Origin: Hofstenia miamia
Lineage: Eukaryota > Xenacoelomorpha > Acoela
DNA: 64,000 nt
NCBI GenBank assembly: GCA_004352715.1
Contig: SCFE01000063.1
Span: forward strand, 571,372-635,371
Reading direction: 5' to 3'
The first letter of the stretch is position 1, and every line of letters starts with the position of its first letter. The notes beneath the pieces were generated by a model. That model made no database searches and was not told the origin of the DNA. It saw only the letters and a program-made list of their open reading frames with translations. The translations under genes were made by a program, and so were the position numbers. Below, in pieces: positions 1-10,264 of this stretch.

Positions 1-310
1 TATAAGTGCTCACACTTATGACATTGATATTTATAAGCAAGAGAAGAGCGTAGAGACATTGGAATGGGATCTTTGTTTGAAAAGATGTTACTGGTTTTGA
101 ATGATTGAAAGACAGGCTTGTTTCGAGTTGAAGGGAATTTCTTGTTTAGATTTTTTACTGAGGCTTAGAGATTTTTTGAAAGACTAGCAATATAGGGAAC
201 TTTCCAATAAATTGATTAAGGGCAGCATTAGATGAGCGACGGAGAACATTATCAGGATAACCATTTTGGTGAAATTTTGAAAGATTGTATCAAAAGCTTC
301 AGTTACTTTT

Positions 311-316
<6 letters not shown>
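1..316. other. Unassigned AT-rich sequence
   Basis: No reading frame, RNA gene or transposon motif was recognised here. The segment runs up to a TA microsatellite. Confidence 0.5.

Positions 317-352
<36 letters not shown>
317..352. repeat. (TA)n microsatellite
   Basis: An uninterrupted run of alternating T and A lies directly outside the end of the left Tc1-like arm. The right Tc1-like arm also ends against a TA run, which fits the TA target preference of the Tc1/mariner superfamily. Confidence 0.9.
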
Positions 353-358
353 GGTATA

Positions 359-1107
359 CAAAATAAATGTTGGAACCCTTAAGTATTTCTTTCTTAATTG
401 GCAGAAACAAAAAACGCCTTGGACCTTAAAATAGTTCTATAAATGATCATTCCAAAACTGATATTTTGCTTAGCTAAATTTTATCTATAGATAAATTGAG
501 TTAATGAAATAACAGTTGGAACCCAGTGAAGAAATGTATATAACTGGCTGTAAAAAATTGACAAAATAAAAACTGAAAATCGAATAAAAAACACAGGTAA
601 GCCTCCTTAAAGTTTGGTGTTTGCTATGACTATTTAACTTTTAAAACTGCTCGAATCCTTATCGAATATGAAAAATAAAGCTTTTTAATGATATCATTTC
701 GAATTTAATAACAAATTGATTTCCAAAGTTCTTTTAGATTTCTTAGGTGTGTCTTCAGCACTTCAGCTTTTATCTTAGCCCACAATTATTCAATTAAAAC
801 AAAATCAAGCATCTGAACTGGTCATTCAGGAAGAAGTGGCAATCCCATGTCTTCCATAAACTGTCTAACAATTTATAACTCTTCATGATCCTCAAACCAA
901 TAATGAACCACCACCAAACTTGATTGTGATCTTGGTATATTGAGGGCTAAAACGAGATTTTGCTGTTGGAGGTTGTCTCACATATATTTTTACTGACTAT
1001 AAAGTTCAATATTTGCTTCATCTGAGAAAAATAATGCTTTAAAATTCTATCATCGAAACCTGACACTGTTATTTGGCAAAATAAAATCATTTGTTTGTGG
1101 TCGAAAG
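359..1107 (-). pseudogene. Tc1-like transposase relic, left arm
   Basis: Read on the minus strand, the sequence keeps Tc1-family landmarks interrupted by stops and frameshifts. There is an FSDEA motif holding the first catalytic Asp near 1020, a KFGGGS motif near 920, and a C-terminal region around the third catalytic acidic residue (WAKIKAEVLK, near 770). The outer 430 bp (359-790) is repeated in opposite orientation at 4701-5177. A hAT element interrupts the relic at 1108. It is too degraded to make transposase. The superfamily is fairly sure; the exact Tc1 family is not. Confidence 0.75.
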
Positions 1108-1189
1108 CAGAGTTGGAACCCGCTACGGGTGGCTGGTAGCCGGGCAGGCCGAAAATGCAACTTCACGGCCGGCTTTCTTGATTAAAATA

Positions 1190-1790
1190 TATGTTCTTGT
1201 TTTGCCTTAGATATTTAACTTATTTTATATTATTGGCAAATATAGCAAAAAATACTTTGAGGACTAGTATTAGGTTGTTCTGTTACACTTGCCAAAAATT
1301 GCTTGGTTTAATTTCGAAGGTGTTTTTCACTTTAAACTTTTTTCCAAATGGTCGTGCCATCAATGCAGAACTCTACTACCAGCAATTGAACCGCGTTTAG
1401 GATAAATTAGTTGAGATATATCCCAATTTGGTGTGCCAAAAGCGCCTTTTGTTTCAGCAGGACAACGCCAAGCCAAACAGTTTGAGGAGTTCGATGATAT
1501 TGAGATGTTATCGCACCAGTCATACAGCCCAGATGTTGTACCATCTGACTACGACTTTTCCGATCGATGCAGCATTTTTTTTAAAGGCCGCCAGTTCGAA
1601 TTGTTCAATGAAGTTGAAGAAGTGTGCAATGAGTTCTTTTTCTCGAAGAAGCCAGAGTGGTACTTTGATCAAATTCGGAAGCTTGCAAGACCGAGGCACA
1701 AAGTGGTGGGAAATGATGAACAAATAGTTAGTGTTTTAATACATGTAATAACCTTTACTTCAATAAATAACTGATAAGAAATAGATTTTT
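1190..1790 (+). pseudogene. mariner-family transposase relic (C-terminal half)
   Basis: Two overlapping plus-strand frames together carry the C-terminal half of a mariner transposase. One frame has QQDNAKP (second catalytic Asp, near 1460). The next has YSPDVVPSDYDF (third catalytic Asp, near 1545), followed by FKGRQFE, EWYFDQIRKLA and HKVV, which are typical of the family C-terminus. The shift between frames and a stop near 1400 show that it is dead. It lies inside the hAT relic and is therefore probably a later insertion. No clean TIRs were found. Confidence 0.8.
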
Positions 1791-1810
1791 TTATGCTGTA
1801 ACAGAAACTT

Positions 1811-2380
1811 ATGGGACAACCTTATATTCCAGCTCTTCATCAAATTGTCACAATTCTAGATCCTATATTTACTAGCTCATCTTTTATAAATGTATCAGCT
1901 GATCGAGAAACCCTACTTGTGGATTCGAAAACAAGTTGTATTGCCCTTTTTAAATTTGGAAGCTCTACTCCCCCTTTGATGTCTCCGAGTTTCCAAGAAG
2001 TCTAAGATTGATGAATCCCTTTGAATTAATGTGCAAGAGTATAAATAAAGATGATATTGATTAGATTCGACCTGGTGAGACTCCGTACGATGAACTAGAT
2101 GCATATTTAAAAATGTGTGATCAAGGGGTACGGTTAATATATGAGGAAAATAATCCGCTTGAGTTTTAGAAGAAATTGCAGACTGAGTTTCCTATTCTTT
2201 CTCAAATTGCTAGTGAAATTTATCCGATTCAACATTGAGGTGGAGAGAGTGAGCGTCACTTTAGTTAAGTGGTAATGTATTAACAGACAAGCACTCTTTA
2301 TTGGACAGTGATGCTGTTGAATCTCTAACAGTTCTTAAAGAAGCCTTCGTCAAGTCAAGGAACTCAATAGATACGCCGGA
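1811..2380 (+). pseudogene. hAT transposase C-terminal dimerisation relic
   Basis: The plus-strand frames contain PLEF followed by KKLQTEFPILSQIASEIYPI, then GESERHFS and a DSDAVESL-like stretch. This order matches the hAT C-terminal dimerisation domain (W/F..FP.L..LA..Y..I, then SERVFS). Stops interrupt it at several points, for example near 2168 and 2238. It belongs to the hAT element bounded at 1108 and 2686. Confidence 0.75.
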
Positions 2381-2686
2381 CAACCTTATAGTTTGGCTAT
2401 GCTCAATACAACTTGTAGCCTTTTAGTCTAAAATGTTGTCAATAATCGCTAGTGAGTAATCCTAAGGCATAGAATATACTATTGTAAGGAATAGAATCTA
2501 TTTTCAAAATAGCAATCTAATAAGGCCAAAATAACGTAGTGCAAAAAGTACCAGTCTACGCTCATCCACCTAATTCAATTGTCTTTCTAAGCCGACCGCA
2601 ACCGGATGAAGCCGGCCTACTAAGAAATTATCTAACCGGCTGCCTGCCCGGCATCGGCCTGAAAATATGCAGCGGTTCCAACTCTG

Positions 2687-4700
2687 GCCCGAAAGCATCC
2701 AGCAAACCAGTAGCATCATACACACAATGATTCTAATTCACCGTCGAGCCCACCACAAGAAATTAATTGATAGCATGAGCTAGTATTGTATATCCACAAT
2801 ACTGAAGTTGACAGTGCATAAAATTAAGAGTAATTTCATTATAAAGGCTTCTTTAATATTTAAAGTTAAAAAATTGATGGACATCAAATGAATCGATTAT
2901 TGAGAGTGAAACAGAAAATGATGGTTAGGATGTTATCCATGAAGTGTTTTTAACCCTTTACTGGCCACTGTTCATTCCAATTAACAAATTTTCTACGTTG
3001 TATTCATTCCTACGATTTGTTAAGATTAGAGTGGAGCTGAGCAAGTTTAGAATCGACTCAAAATTTCAGTCCAGCAAAGTCATCAAAAAGATGTGCATCA
3101 TGACCAAAATATTATATTGAACTTGAAAAAATCAAGGACTATGTGAATAAATAACAAAAAATGAAAATCATTGAATTGATAGGAATGACCAAAAGTTACA
3201 GTTAAAAACGTCAAAAAAACGATTTCATTTTTGTAACATCGCTAATTAATGCTCAAATGTCTTCATATCCTTTTTCATTTCCGCTATGATGTAGTTGGGA
3301 AGAGACTATTAAAATACACTCACTCTAATAACAAAAAGGAATGTTGTTATTGACAGCTTTTCACCGGTTTAATCAGAAACTGCAAGTATACTACATTGTA
3401 TTGATTATGCGTCTCATAACGCAAATGTACAAATGAACAACGTCTATTTAAGAGAAGAACAAAGATATCATTTCGTGACGCAAGAAAACTCTACACAAAT
3501 AATTAAACGGAATTGTATATGGTATGTGTACTTTTGAGGGTAATACTATCTCGAGAACAATTCGGCTGAATTTTTTGAAATGGGGTATAGTAATTGAAAA
3601 CGCAAGTGAGACTTGAATGGGTTTGTGATTTTTAATAAAATGAAAATACAAGTGGTTCAAAAACTAAGAGCAGAAATCAAGAGAGACAAAGATTTAACAA
3701 TTTTTCAATAATCAGTTCAGAATTTTTTGCAAAATTTTTCATTTATTCTTGCAAATATATGGAGAAGGGCTGATAAAATCATATAATTTTTTTAAAATTT
3801 TTATAAGTAAATGAAAATCAATGGTATTAAAAATGTGTACTTCTAAAAATTCATTAAAAGATGAGAGAGTGATCCAGAAGGGACTGAAATTGCACACTTA
3901 AAAGGTTGATAAACTGTCTTCGTTTTTATCCAAATATATCAAATTTAGTCAAGAAAACGTGATAATTTTATATATAAAAACACCAAGAAATCAGAGGTTG
4001 TTTCCAATCGCCAGATAATAGCAAAAGTATGTAATTCACCACTCTTAAAAGCATCAATCAAATTCGAAAATAAATGAGCAAGTGAAAAACGGCAAGTTAG
4101 AGAAAAATTAAACGTTTGAATTTCTAACTACAGTAAAGTTTGAAAGTTGAAATCGGCTTAAAAGAGAAAGCAGTAAAAATCTTTATCATGGTACTGGTAT
4201 AGATCATTTAAAGAATCATTATAATTTTGATTAAAAACAAAACTGATAATTTTATATGCACTGAAGCGCCATTGAACTTACCTAGCGAAGAGAATATGGT
4301 ACTCCTAAAAATGCGTATTATTTTATACACGTGATTACAGTCATACCATAAACATTAAAAGATATAGAGCATAGTAATCAAAAATAAAAGAAAACAGTTA
4401 TAATTTCGGAAATATTGCGGAAAAGAACTGTAATATTTAACCAAGGCGATTGTACTAAGAAGCCAAAAAAATATCTTTGAAACTTGATTTCAAATTCGGT
4501 AAATTAATGGTTCATAAGGAAGAAAGCACCGTTCGAAGCATTCCCAGGGCATCCGCGCGCTCCAAGTTATGAATAGCTAAGCAGTAAGTAACTGGGAGTA
4601 ATGAAAAAAGATTTTTGTGTTGCACGAACTCTTTCCGTCTCGGGGTACCTATTTCAATCTCGATTACTCTCAACAGCTTGAACGGGATAACGGTATAACG
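2687..4700. other. Spacer between inverted Tc1-like arms
   Basis: AT-rich sequence between the hAT end and the right Tc1-like arm. No conserved motif was recognised. Short open frames here are of chance length. It may be the decayed middle of one or two Tc1-like elements or unrelated sequence. Confidence 0.4.
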
Positions 4701-5176
4701 ATAATTGTGGGCTAAGATGAAAGCTGAAGTGCTGAAGATACATCCAAGAAATCTAAAAGAACTTTGGAAGGTATCGAAATCAATTTGTTATTAAATTCTA
4801 AATGATATCATTAAGAAGCTTTATTTTTCATATTTGATAAGGATTCAAGCAGTTTTAAAGCTAAATACAATATTTGCAAACACCAAGCTTTAAGCAGGCT
4901 TGCCTGTGTTTATTCGATGTTCAGTTTTTATTTTGTCAATTTTTACAGCCAGATATATACATTTTTTTAGAGGTTTCCACATATTATTTCATTAACTCAA
5001 TATATCTATGGATAAAATTGAGCTAAGCAAAATATCAGTTTTAGAATCATCACTTATAGAAATATTTTAAGTTCCAACGCATAGTTAAAATGGCATGTAC
5101 CTTGCGTTTATTGTTTCTGCTCTCAGTAAAATACCAATTAAGAAAGAAATACTTAAGGGTTTCAACATTTATTTTG

Positions 5177-5177
<1 letters not shown>
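4701..5177 (+). pseudogene. Tc1-like transposase C-terminal relic, right arm
   Basis: A plus-strand frame reads WAKMKAEVLKIHPRNLKELW followed by a DIIKKLY..Y.IRIQAVL-like tail, the usual C-terminus of a Tc1-type transposase. Nucleotides 4701-5177 are an inverted, diverged copy of 359-790. The outer end (TTTCAACATTTATTTTGTAT) matches the outer end of the left arm and abuts a TA tract. In-frame stops show it is non-functional. Confidence 0.75.
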
Positions 5178-5235
<58 letters not shown>

Positions 5236-5240
5236 TATNG
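5178..5240. repeat. (TA)n microsatellite with a single N
   Basis: A TA run broken by two TACA units. The single N at 5239 marks an assembly joint, so its true length is unknown. Confidence 0.85.
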
Positions 5241-7170
5241 ATGTAACTTGCTTCTCAAAGAAGGTGGAACCTATTAAAAAGTTAATGCTTTATATATTTA
5301 TGTAAACGACTTATTGTCAAAATTTGAGAAATAAAGTTTGCATTCCAGAATTTTTTCCAAAACTGATAGTGATATGAACTCTGAAAAAGATATTTTAAAA
5401 AAGTTTTTTAACAGTAAATCGACAAAATCTCATTGAGGTTCAGTAAAGATTAAAATTCCTCCTCAATGATAACAAAGATAAGTTGTTTAATTTTTCAATG
5501 TTCATGGATTTTATGAAGATGTGAAGATTTAGCTGATCTAGATAAGCCGTGTATGAGCATAAAATGGATAATTATGAATTTTATAATTATTTTCTTAGGA
5601 TATAATTATATAATTACATATAATCAATTTTTTATAATTATATTATAAATATTTTTCTTATATCCAAGTCTTTAATAAAAATTAACTAATGATGTTAAAA
5701 AACATGCTGACTTAAAATTGGCTTTGAAATTCTGCATAAACAAATTATATACATACTGAATAAATTCGTTTTCTGGATATAGGGCCAATATCTTAAACAT
5801 TTGGGATTCAATTATGCATAATTATATCACCGAAAAATAATTATATTTTGCAAGCTAATAATTGCCCAACTAATATATGTACAATTTCATAAAAAGCATG
5901 GCCAGCATACACTAAATCAATTTGAATAATAAATTATAAAGTTAAAGCATTTATCAGTGCCAAATATTTTTTTAATTCAGAGTCAGAATTGCTTGTTTTG
6001 TCCATCAATGCGTGGAAAATACTATCTTAAAAAAAGAAAACCAATTTAAATTTTTAAAATTAAGTGCTGTAGACCTTATTAATAACCAGTCAGGTTTTAA
6101 CCAAGTAGAGAAATAATTACTAAACAAATTTTGCAAATACTATGACTAATTAAAATTTTAAATTAACGAAAATGGTAAAAGACAAATCTACCAAATTTTA
6201 GGCTTCACGTCGGTTTATGATATGGCATTTCTTGGATCATTATCAATTGAAGGCTAAAGATAATAAAGTAATGCCGGGGAAAGAAAGACAAGTCATTACC
6301 TAACAAATCCAGGCACCCACACTTAGATTAATTCCGTCCCAATTCTGCAGTGCGCCATAATTCAAATGCATTTGGCGCACAAGTTATGTTTTGTGGGAAT
6401 ATATTGTCTCAAAAATGCACTAAATTATAGCTTCACTATGGAATGAGAAATACTCTAAATTTAAACGATGAGTTGCGCGCAGCTTTTTTTAATATTTCAT
6501 AGCCTCTGAGTAATGGAAAAATATAGAACAGAGCTTAAATAATAATTAGATAAAACTGCAGAAAACAGGTACATGCTATCACCTTGATGTTTACAAACAA
6601 TGATGCTTGTGTACACAATGTTGAACGTAGAAGTGCTGGTGTTTGAACTAAAAACGTATTACGGTACAAGCTTACTGAATGAATTTCGCAGCACTATAAT
6701 ACAATTGTAGAAACTATTGATTTTACCAGACTGATTTATATTAATGTATGACAATCGTCACGGAAAAGATAGTTCATTTCAAAACTAACAAAATAAGTAC
6801 TTTTAGAGGACGATATATTTTCTAAAGCAATAAATAGCAAACTTAAATAAATTTAAGAATATTTTCATTATATGAAACAATAAAAAAAATTTTAAATATA
6901 GCAAAGCAAATATAAAATATTTTATAGTCAATATTAGCCTACTAATATATCAAATACTGCTACTGCTACATTAAAATCACTTAATTTGAAAATTAGGCTA
7001 TAATGTGTAATAGATGTGTATAGAATATGATGCACCCTCCTGCTGTCTATTATAACCAAAATTTTGAATTGAAATTTCAAAATGTTTGGGGCCAACAATT
7101 TTAGAAAAATTGGATTATAATAGGCTAAAGAGTGCACAGTATTTACAAAAGAAGAAAATAGATATAATTC
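5241..7170. other. Unassigned AT-rich intergenic sequence
   Basis: Nothing beyond low-complexity ATAATTATA-type runs (about 5575-5660) was recognised. The part nearest 7170 could include the nanos 3' untranslated region, which would run leftward from 7537. A minus-strand ATTAAA-type signal is present near 7170. Confidence 0.4.
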
Positions 7171-7536
7171 ATTTAATTAAAAAATTCGAAATACAAAAAT
7201 TAAAAACTTAAAAATTCGCGATTCTTAGGGAGAGCAAAGCCCCCAACACTAAGTAACTACACAAACTTGACATGCAGCTTCTAAGACGCAGGTGGATTAG
7301 CCAGCGAACCCGAGTCCCAAACGTCGGAAAAGCACTATAAATGCGAAAACAAAATACAAAATGAAATTAAACAATAATTATAAAAAAATTAAGCAAGATA
7401 TAATGCCGTAAGAACTGCTAAATAAAAAATACAAATTCTGGTTGACCGCAGTACAAACTACGTTACAAAAAATACATTAAAGAAAAATAAATTGAATTAC
7501 ATCAGAGAAAAAATTGATGATGTCTGATATGATCAC

Positions 7537-8200
7537 TTAATGTTTACAAACAACGTGATGAGTGGAAACTGGTTGTGGCATTGCAATAAATGCTGGAGCA
7601 AGTACTTTTTTGTTAGGCAAAACGCTACTCTGGCTAGTGTAAGAAGGCCTAATAACTTTGGCGTTCAGCGAAGGCTGAGAAATTCCGGTTTTCGTGTTGT
7701 TGTCCGGACCATTATTTTGGGGACAATATTTGATCGTGTGTGCAGCATCTCCACTAACTCCACAAATCGGACATGTATAGGCACGCAAAATTGGACACAG
7801 GACACGACCTTGTTCATTCTTTAGAATATGAGAAGCAAATACCGCTTCGACTTCACCATTATTTTTACAAAATACGCAAAGTCTCTTGGCATTTAATTTC
7901 CTGGCTAATTGCACACTGGGCGGCAACCGATCTCTCTTCGCTGCCGCTGGAGCTTCCGTTGACACGATCACTTGAGGAACGGGAGGTGAAATACTACCAT
8001 TATCCTCTTCCCAAGCTTGCTGCATTGGAATCCTGTGAACATCATGACAACGATCAAAAGGATCCTCAAGCTCGGTTAAACGCACATTATTGAGCAAAGT
8101 TGAAAGACCAAAGTAATCATCATAAGGACTGTATGGTGGTTCAATTCCATGACTCGGCTGAGAAATTACGGTTTTCGTGTTGTTGTCGGTACTATGAGCA
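7537..8200 (-). pseudogene. nanos: nanos, 3' (downstream) copy with complete zinc fingers but no start codon
   Basis: Nanos proteins are germline translational repressors that bind mRNA with Pumilio through a double CCHC zinc finger. Counting from the TTG codon at 8097, finger 1 is C74, C77, H90, C101 (C-x2-C-x12-H-x10-C) and finger 2 is C109, C112, H120, C125 (C-x2-C-x7-H-x4-C). All eight ligands are present. A 61-residue tail ends at a stop at 7537. The frame stays open upstream to about 8200 and includes TRAHST and SHGIEPP, which also occur in the N-terminus of the neighbouring copy, but no ATG was found in that frame. The 5' end fuses out of frame to the truncated end of the upstream copy. 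It would make protein only by splicing, by frameshifting, or if the duplication is an assembly error. Confidence 0.85.
7725..8155. repeat. 431-bp duplicated nanos block, copy 1
   Basis: It matches 8207-8637 at a constant 482-bp offset. I saw one difference (c at 7747, a at 8229), which changes Ala to Ser in zinc finger 2. It covers the central region and most of both zinc fingers. Confidence 0.95.
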
Positions 8201-8206
8201 CGAGTT
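8156..8206. repeat. 51-bp templated junction between the nanos copies
   Basis: This spacer is a mosaic. Bases 8156-8189 match 7673-7707 (the C-terminal tail-coding region, DNNTKT..ISQP) with about two differences. Bases 8190-8206 match 8669-8685 (the N-terminal TRAHST-coding region) exactly. It was therefore built from sequences on both sides of the duplication. Confidence 0.85.
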
Positions 8207-8747
8207 AATATTTGATCGTGTGTGCAGAATCTCCACTAACTCCACAAATCGGACATGTATAGGCACGCAAAATTGGACACAGGACACGACCTTGTTCATT
8301 CTTTAGAATATGAGAAGCAAATACCGCTTCGACTTCACCATTATTTTTACAAAATACGCAAAGTCTCTTGGCATTTAATTTCCTGGCTAATTGCACACTG
8401 GGCGGCAACCGATCTCTCTTCGCTGCCGCTGGAGCTTCCGTTGACACGATCACTTGAGGAACGGGAGGTGAAATACTACCATTATCCTCTTCCCAAGCTT
8501 GCTGCATTGGAATCCTGTGAACATCATGACAACGATCAAAAGGATCCTCAAGCTCGGTTAAACGCACATTATTGAGCAAAGTTGAAAGACCAAAGTAATC
8601 ATCATAAGGACTGTATGGTGGTTCAATTCCATGACTCTGATTAGCAGTGACTCCCATTAGACTAGATGTACTATGAGCACGAGTTCCACGAGTATGAATA
8701 ATCTCTGAAGATGTATCTTTTAAATTTATATCGTCAAGTAAAGACAT
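8205..8747 (-). CDS. nanos: nanos, 5' copy truncated in the second zinc finger
   Basis: This 180-residue frame begins with the only plausible start (ATG at 8747), preceded by a TATA/CCAAT-type promoter. The N-terminus (about 1-125) is low in conserved features. Finger 1 is complete (C130, C133, H146, C157). Finger 2 keeps C165, C168 and H176, but the chain stops right after HTIKY, so the last cysteine ligand is lost. The TAA stop arises exactly at the edge of a 431-bp duplicated block. The known family needs both fingers for RNA binding, so I infer that this product alone would be impaired. The N-terminal part of this copy plus the C-terminal part of the downstream copy would make one Nanos of about 242 residues. 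Confidence 0.8.
   Translation of the reverse strand: MSLLDDINLKDTSSEIIHTRGTRAHSTSSLMGVTANQSHGIEPPYSPYDDYFGLSTLLNNVRLTELEDPFDRCHDVHRIPMQQAWEEDNGSISPPVPQVIVSTEAPAAAKRDRLPPSVQLARKLNAKRLCVFCKNNGEVEAVFASHILKNEQGRVLCPILRAYTCPICGVSGDSAHTIKY
8207..8637. repeat. 431-bp duplicated nanos block, copy 2
   Basis: Near-identical partner of 7725-8155. It begins with the shared AATATTTGATCG and ends at the shared GACTC. Confidence 0.95.
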
Positions 8748-8820
8748 GCACAGCGAATAGTGACACGTCTACGTTAGTAAGCTGAAGTCAAATAAATAAA
8801 TGTTAGTAAGTATTTAAAAT

Positions 8821-8871
8821 TTTGTATATAATTAAGCCAATCAGAGGATAACAGAATTCAAATACACCAAT
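8821..8871 (-). promoter_or_regulatory. Candidate nanos proximal promoter (TATA and two CCAAT boxes)
   Basis: Upstream of the ATG at 8747, the minus strand has TATATACAAA at 8830-8821. CCAAT lies on the plus strand at 8837-8841 and again at 8867-8871. A start site about 30 bp downstream of the TATA would leave a 5' leader of roughly 50 nt. A minus-strand CAG preceded by a T-rich stretch at about 8785 could instead be a splice acceptor for a 5' UTR intron. Assignment rests on motif and spacing only. Confidence 0.35.
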
Positions 8872-8895
8872 CAAATTCTAACAAAAAACATTTGA

Positions 8896-8909
8896 CCAGT
8901 AGGGGGAGT
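8896..8909 (+). promoter_or_regulatory. CTCF-like motif upstream of nanos
   Basis: CCAGTAGGGGGAGT agrees with most positions of the CTCF core (CCASYAGRKGGCRS); the C and the last base differ. It lies about 150 bp upstream of the nanos start codon. A single motif match is weak evidence. Confidence 0.2.
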
Positions 8910-9073
8910 ACGAGAGGATTTACAATTGCTTACAAGAAATATCATAAGCAAGTGTTAAAATAGCTTTCTATTTATGACTAATAATGTAGTAAACACAACG
9001 TTGGCAGGTGCTTAACGGAAACATAAAACTATGCACATTAGTTTCGCTTTCACAATAACAAAACGTGTATGCT

Positions 9074-9104
9074 ATATATATATATATATAATATATATAT
9101 ATAG
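9074..9104. repeat. (TA)n microsatellite
   Basis: A TA run with one phase break lies immediately outside the end of the next Tc1-like relic. Confidence 0.85.
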
Positions 9105-9117
9105 ATAGTTAGATAGT

Positions 9118-9448
9118 GGCGACCATAAATATTCGCACACCTCTAAAAATGGCAACTTAAACTAGTACATATAGTTCGAGTTCGTCAATAATGCTGATCC
9201 TTAAAATGATAATGAAGTTTTTTTTTCAACATTTGGTTGAATACTTTTCATTTCAAAAGTCTTGCAAAACTCTGGAATGTCATAAAACTCCTCTTGAATT
9301 GCTTCCCATAATTCAGAAATGTTAGTTGGATCTCTTTTCGAAACATTTCTCTTCAGTTCAGTCCAAAAATTTTTGAATTATATTTAAATCATGTAACTGA
9401 GCAGGCCAATTCTTCAAGATTGGGACTCCATTTTTTTCTAGACATGGT
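9118..9448 (-). pseudogene. Tc1-like transposase 3' end with terminal repeat
   Basis: The left edge, GTGGCGACCATAAATATTCG, looks like a Tc1-family terminal repeat. On the minus strand the frames contain NGVPILKNWPAQ, then DLNII (around the third catalytic residue), and, after a frameshift, a decayed region matching ELKRNVSKRDPTNISELW and QEEFYDIPEFCKTF. The relic ends abruptly at 9448, where an R4/Dong fragment begins. Confidence 0.8.
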
Positions 9449-10222
9449 CCAGAAGCAAGTGGAGACATTGGAGAACGCAAGCAGAGATTCAAGATTGGAG
9501 TTTGGATTAAGAAAGTGTGCAGCAGTGACAATGACCAGAGGCAAGTGTGTGGATGGTGAATGGTTTGAGGACGAGCAGTGGAGATAAGATTGAGGAAATC
9601 AAGGAGGGGCACAAGTACTTAGGAGTAATAGAGAAGGACAGAACAGATCATGAGGAAATGAAGATGAGGCTAAGGCAAGAATACAAGAGGAGAGTAAGGA
9701 AGGTACTACAGAAGTCGGCATTGAATGGGCAGAATAGTATAAAAGCAATTAATACATGAATGATACCAGTGTTGAGATATTCGGCAGGAATAGTTAGGTG
9801 GAACAAGAATGAACTGAGGGAATTAGACAGGGAGACAAGGAAGGTACTAGCAGCAGAAAGAGCATTCAACTTAAATGGAGAGGTAGATAGGTTGTACATG
9901 GCAAGGCATAAAGGAGGGAAAGGACTGCTAAGTGTGGAGGAAACTGTAGAAGCAGAAGCACTAGGGCTAAATGAATACGTAAAAGCACAACCTACAGGGT
10001 CAATACTGGATGTAAGGGTTGAAGAAGTAGTTAAAGAAGTCAGGACTGAAGAGAGAAACAGAAGCACTGATAATGGCAGCACAGGAGCACACAATAAGAA
10101 CAAGCTGGGTGAAGAAGCATATAGACAGAAAAGTACAAGTAAGTGATAAGTGTAGGCTATGTAAGAAAGAGGCGGAGACAGTAGATCATCTGAGAAGTAT
10201 GACTAATAATAATAATAATAAT
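9449..10222 (+). pseudogene. Deleted R4/Dong-type LINE copy
   Basis: This is a plus-strand relative of the open copy at 41.8-44.1 kb. It starts within the codons corresponding to residue 269 of that copy (QKQVETLEK) and runs to the CCHC knuckle region (CRLCKKEAETVDHL). It has an indel near 9560, a Trp-to-TGA change near 9757, and an internal deletion of about 160 bp. At both deletion ends the open copy has GTTAAAGAAG, and only one copy remains here (near 10030). The endonuclease domain is missing. The fragment ends at (TAA)n, 10204-10222, like the target of the full copy. Confidence 0.9.
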
Positions 10223-10264
10223 GTATTTTATGATTATGTATCTGAAAATATATAGTTTACAAAT

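Larger units (their letters stand above)
1108..2686 (+). mobile_element. hAT DNA transposon relic with TIRs
   Basis: The ends are inverted copies of CAGAGTTGGAACC, a CANNG-type start usual for hAT elements. The next roughly 60 bp inward is a looser inverted repeat, rich in GCCGG, at both ends. Flanking bases are gtcgaaag on the left and gcccgaaag on the right, so the 8-bp target duplication is imperfect. The right part of the interior encodes a hAT C-terminal dimerisation region. A mariner relic occupies the left interior. The element interrupts the left Tc1-like arm. Confidence 0.75.

Noticed and set aside
5090-5305. Frames with poly Ile-Tyr
   Set aside because: Translation of a TA microsatellite.
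9358-9612. 84-codon minus-strand frame
   Set aside because: Chimera of genuine Tc1-like coding sequence and the antisense of the R4/Dong fragment; not a gene.
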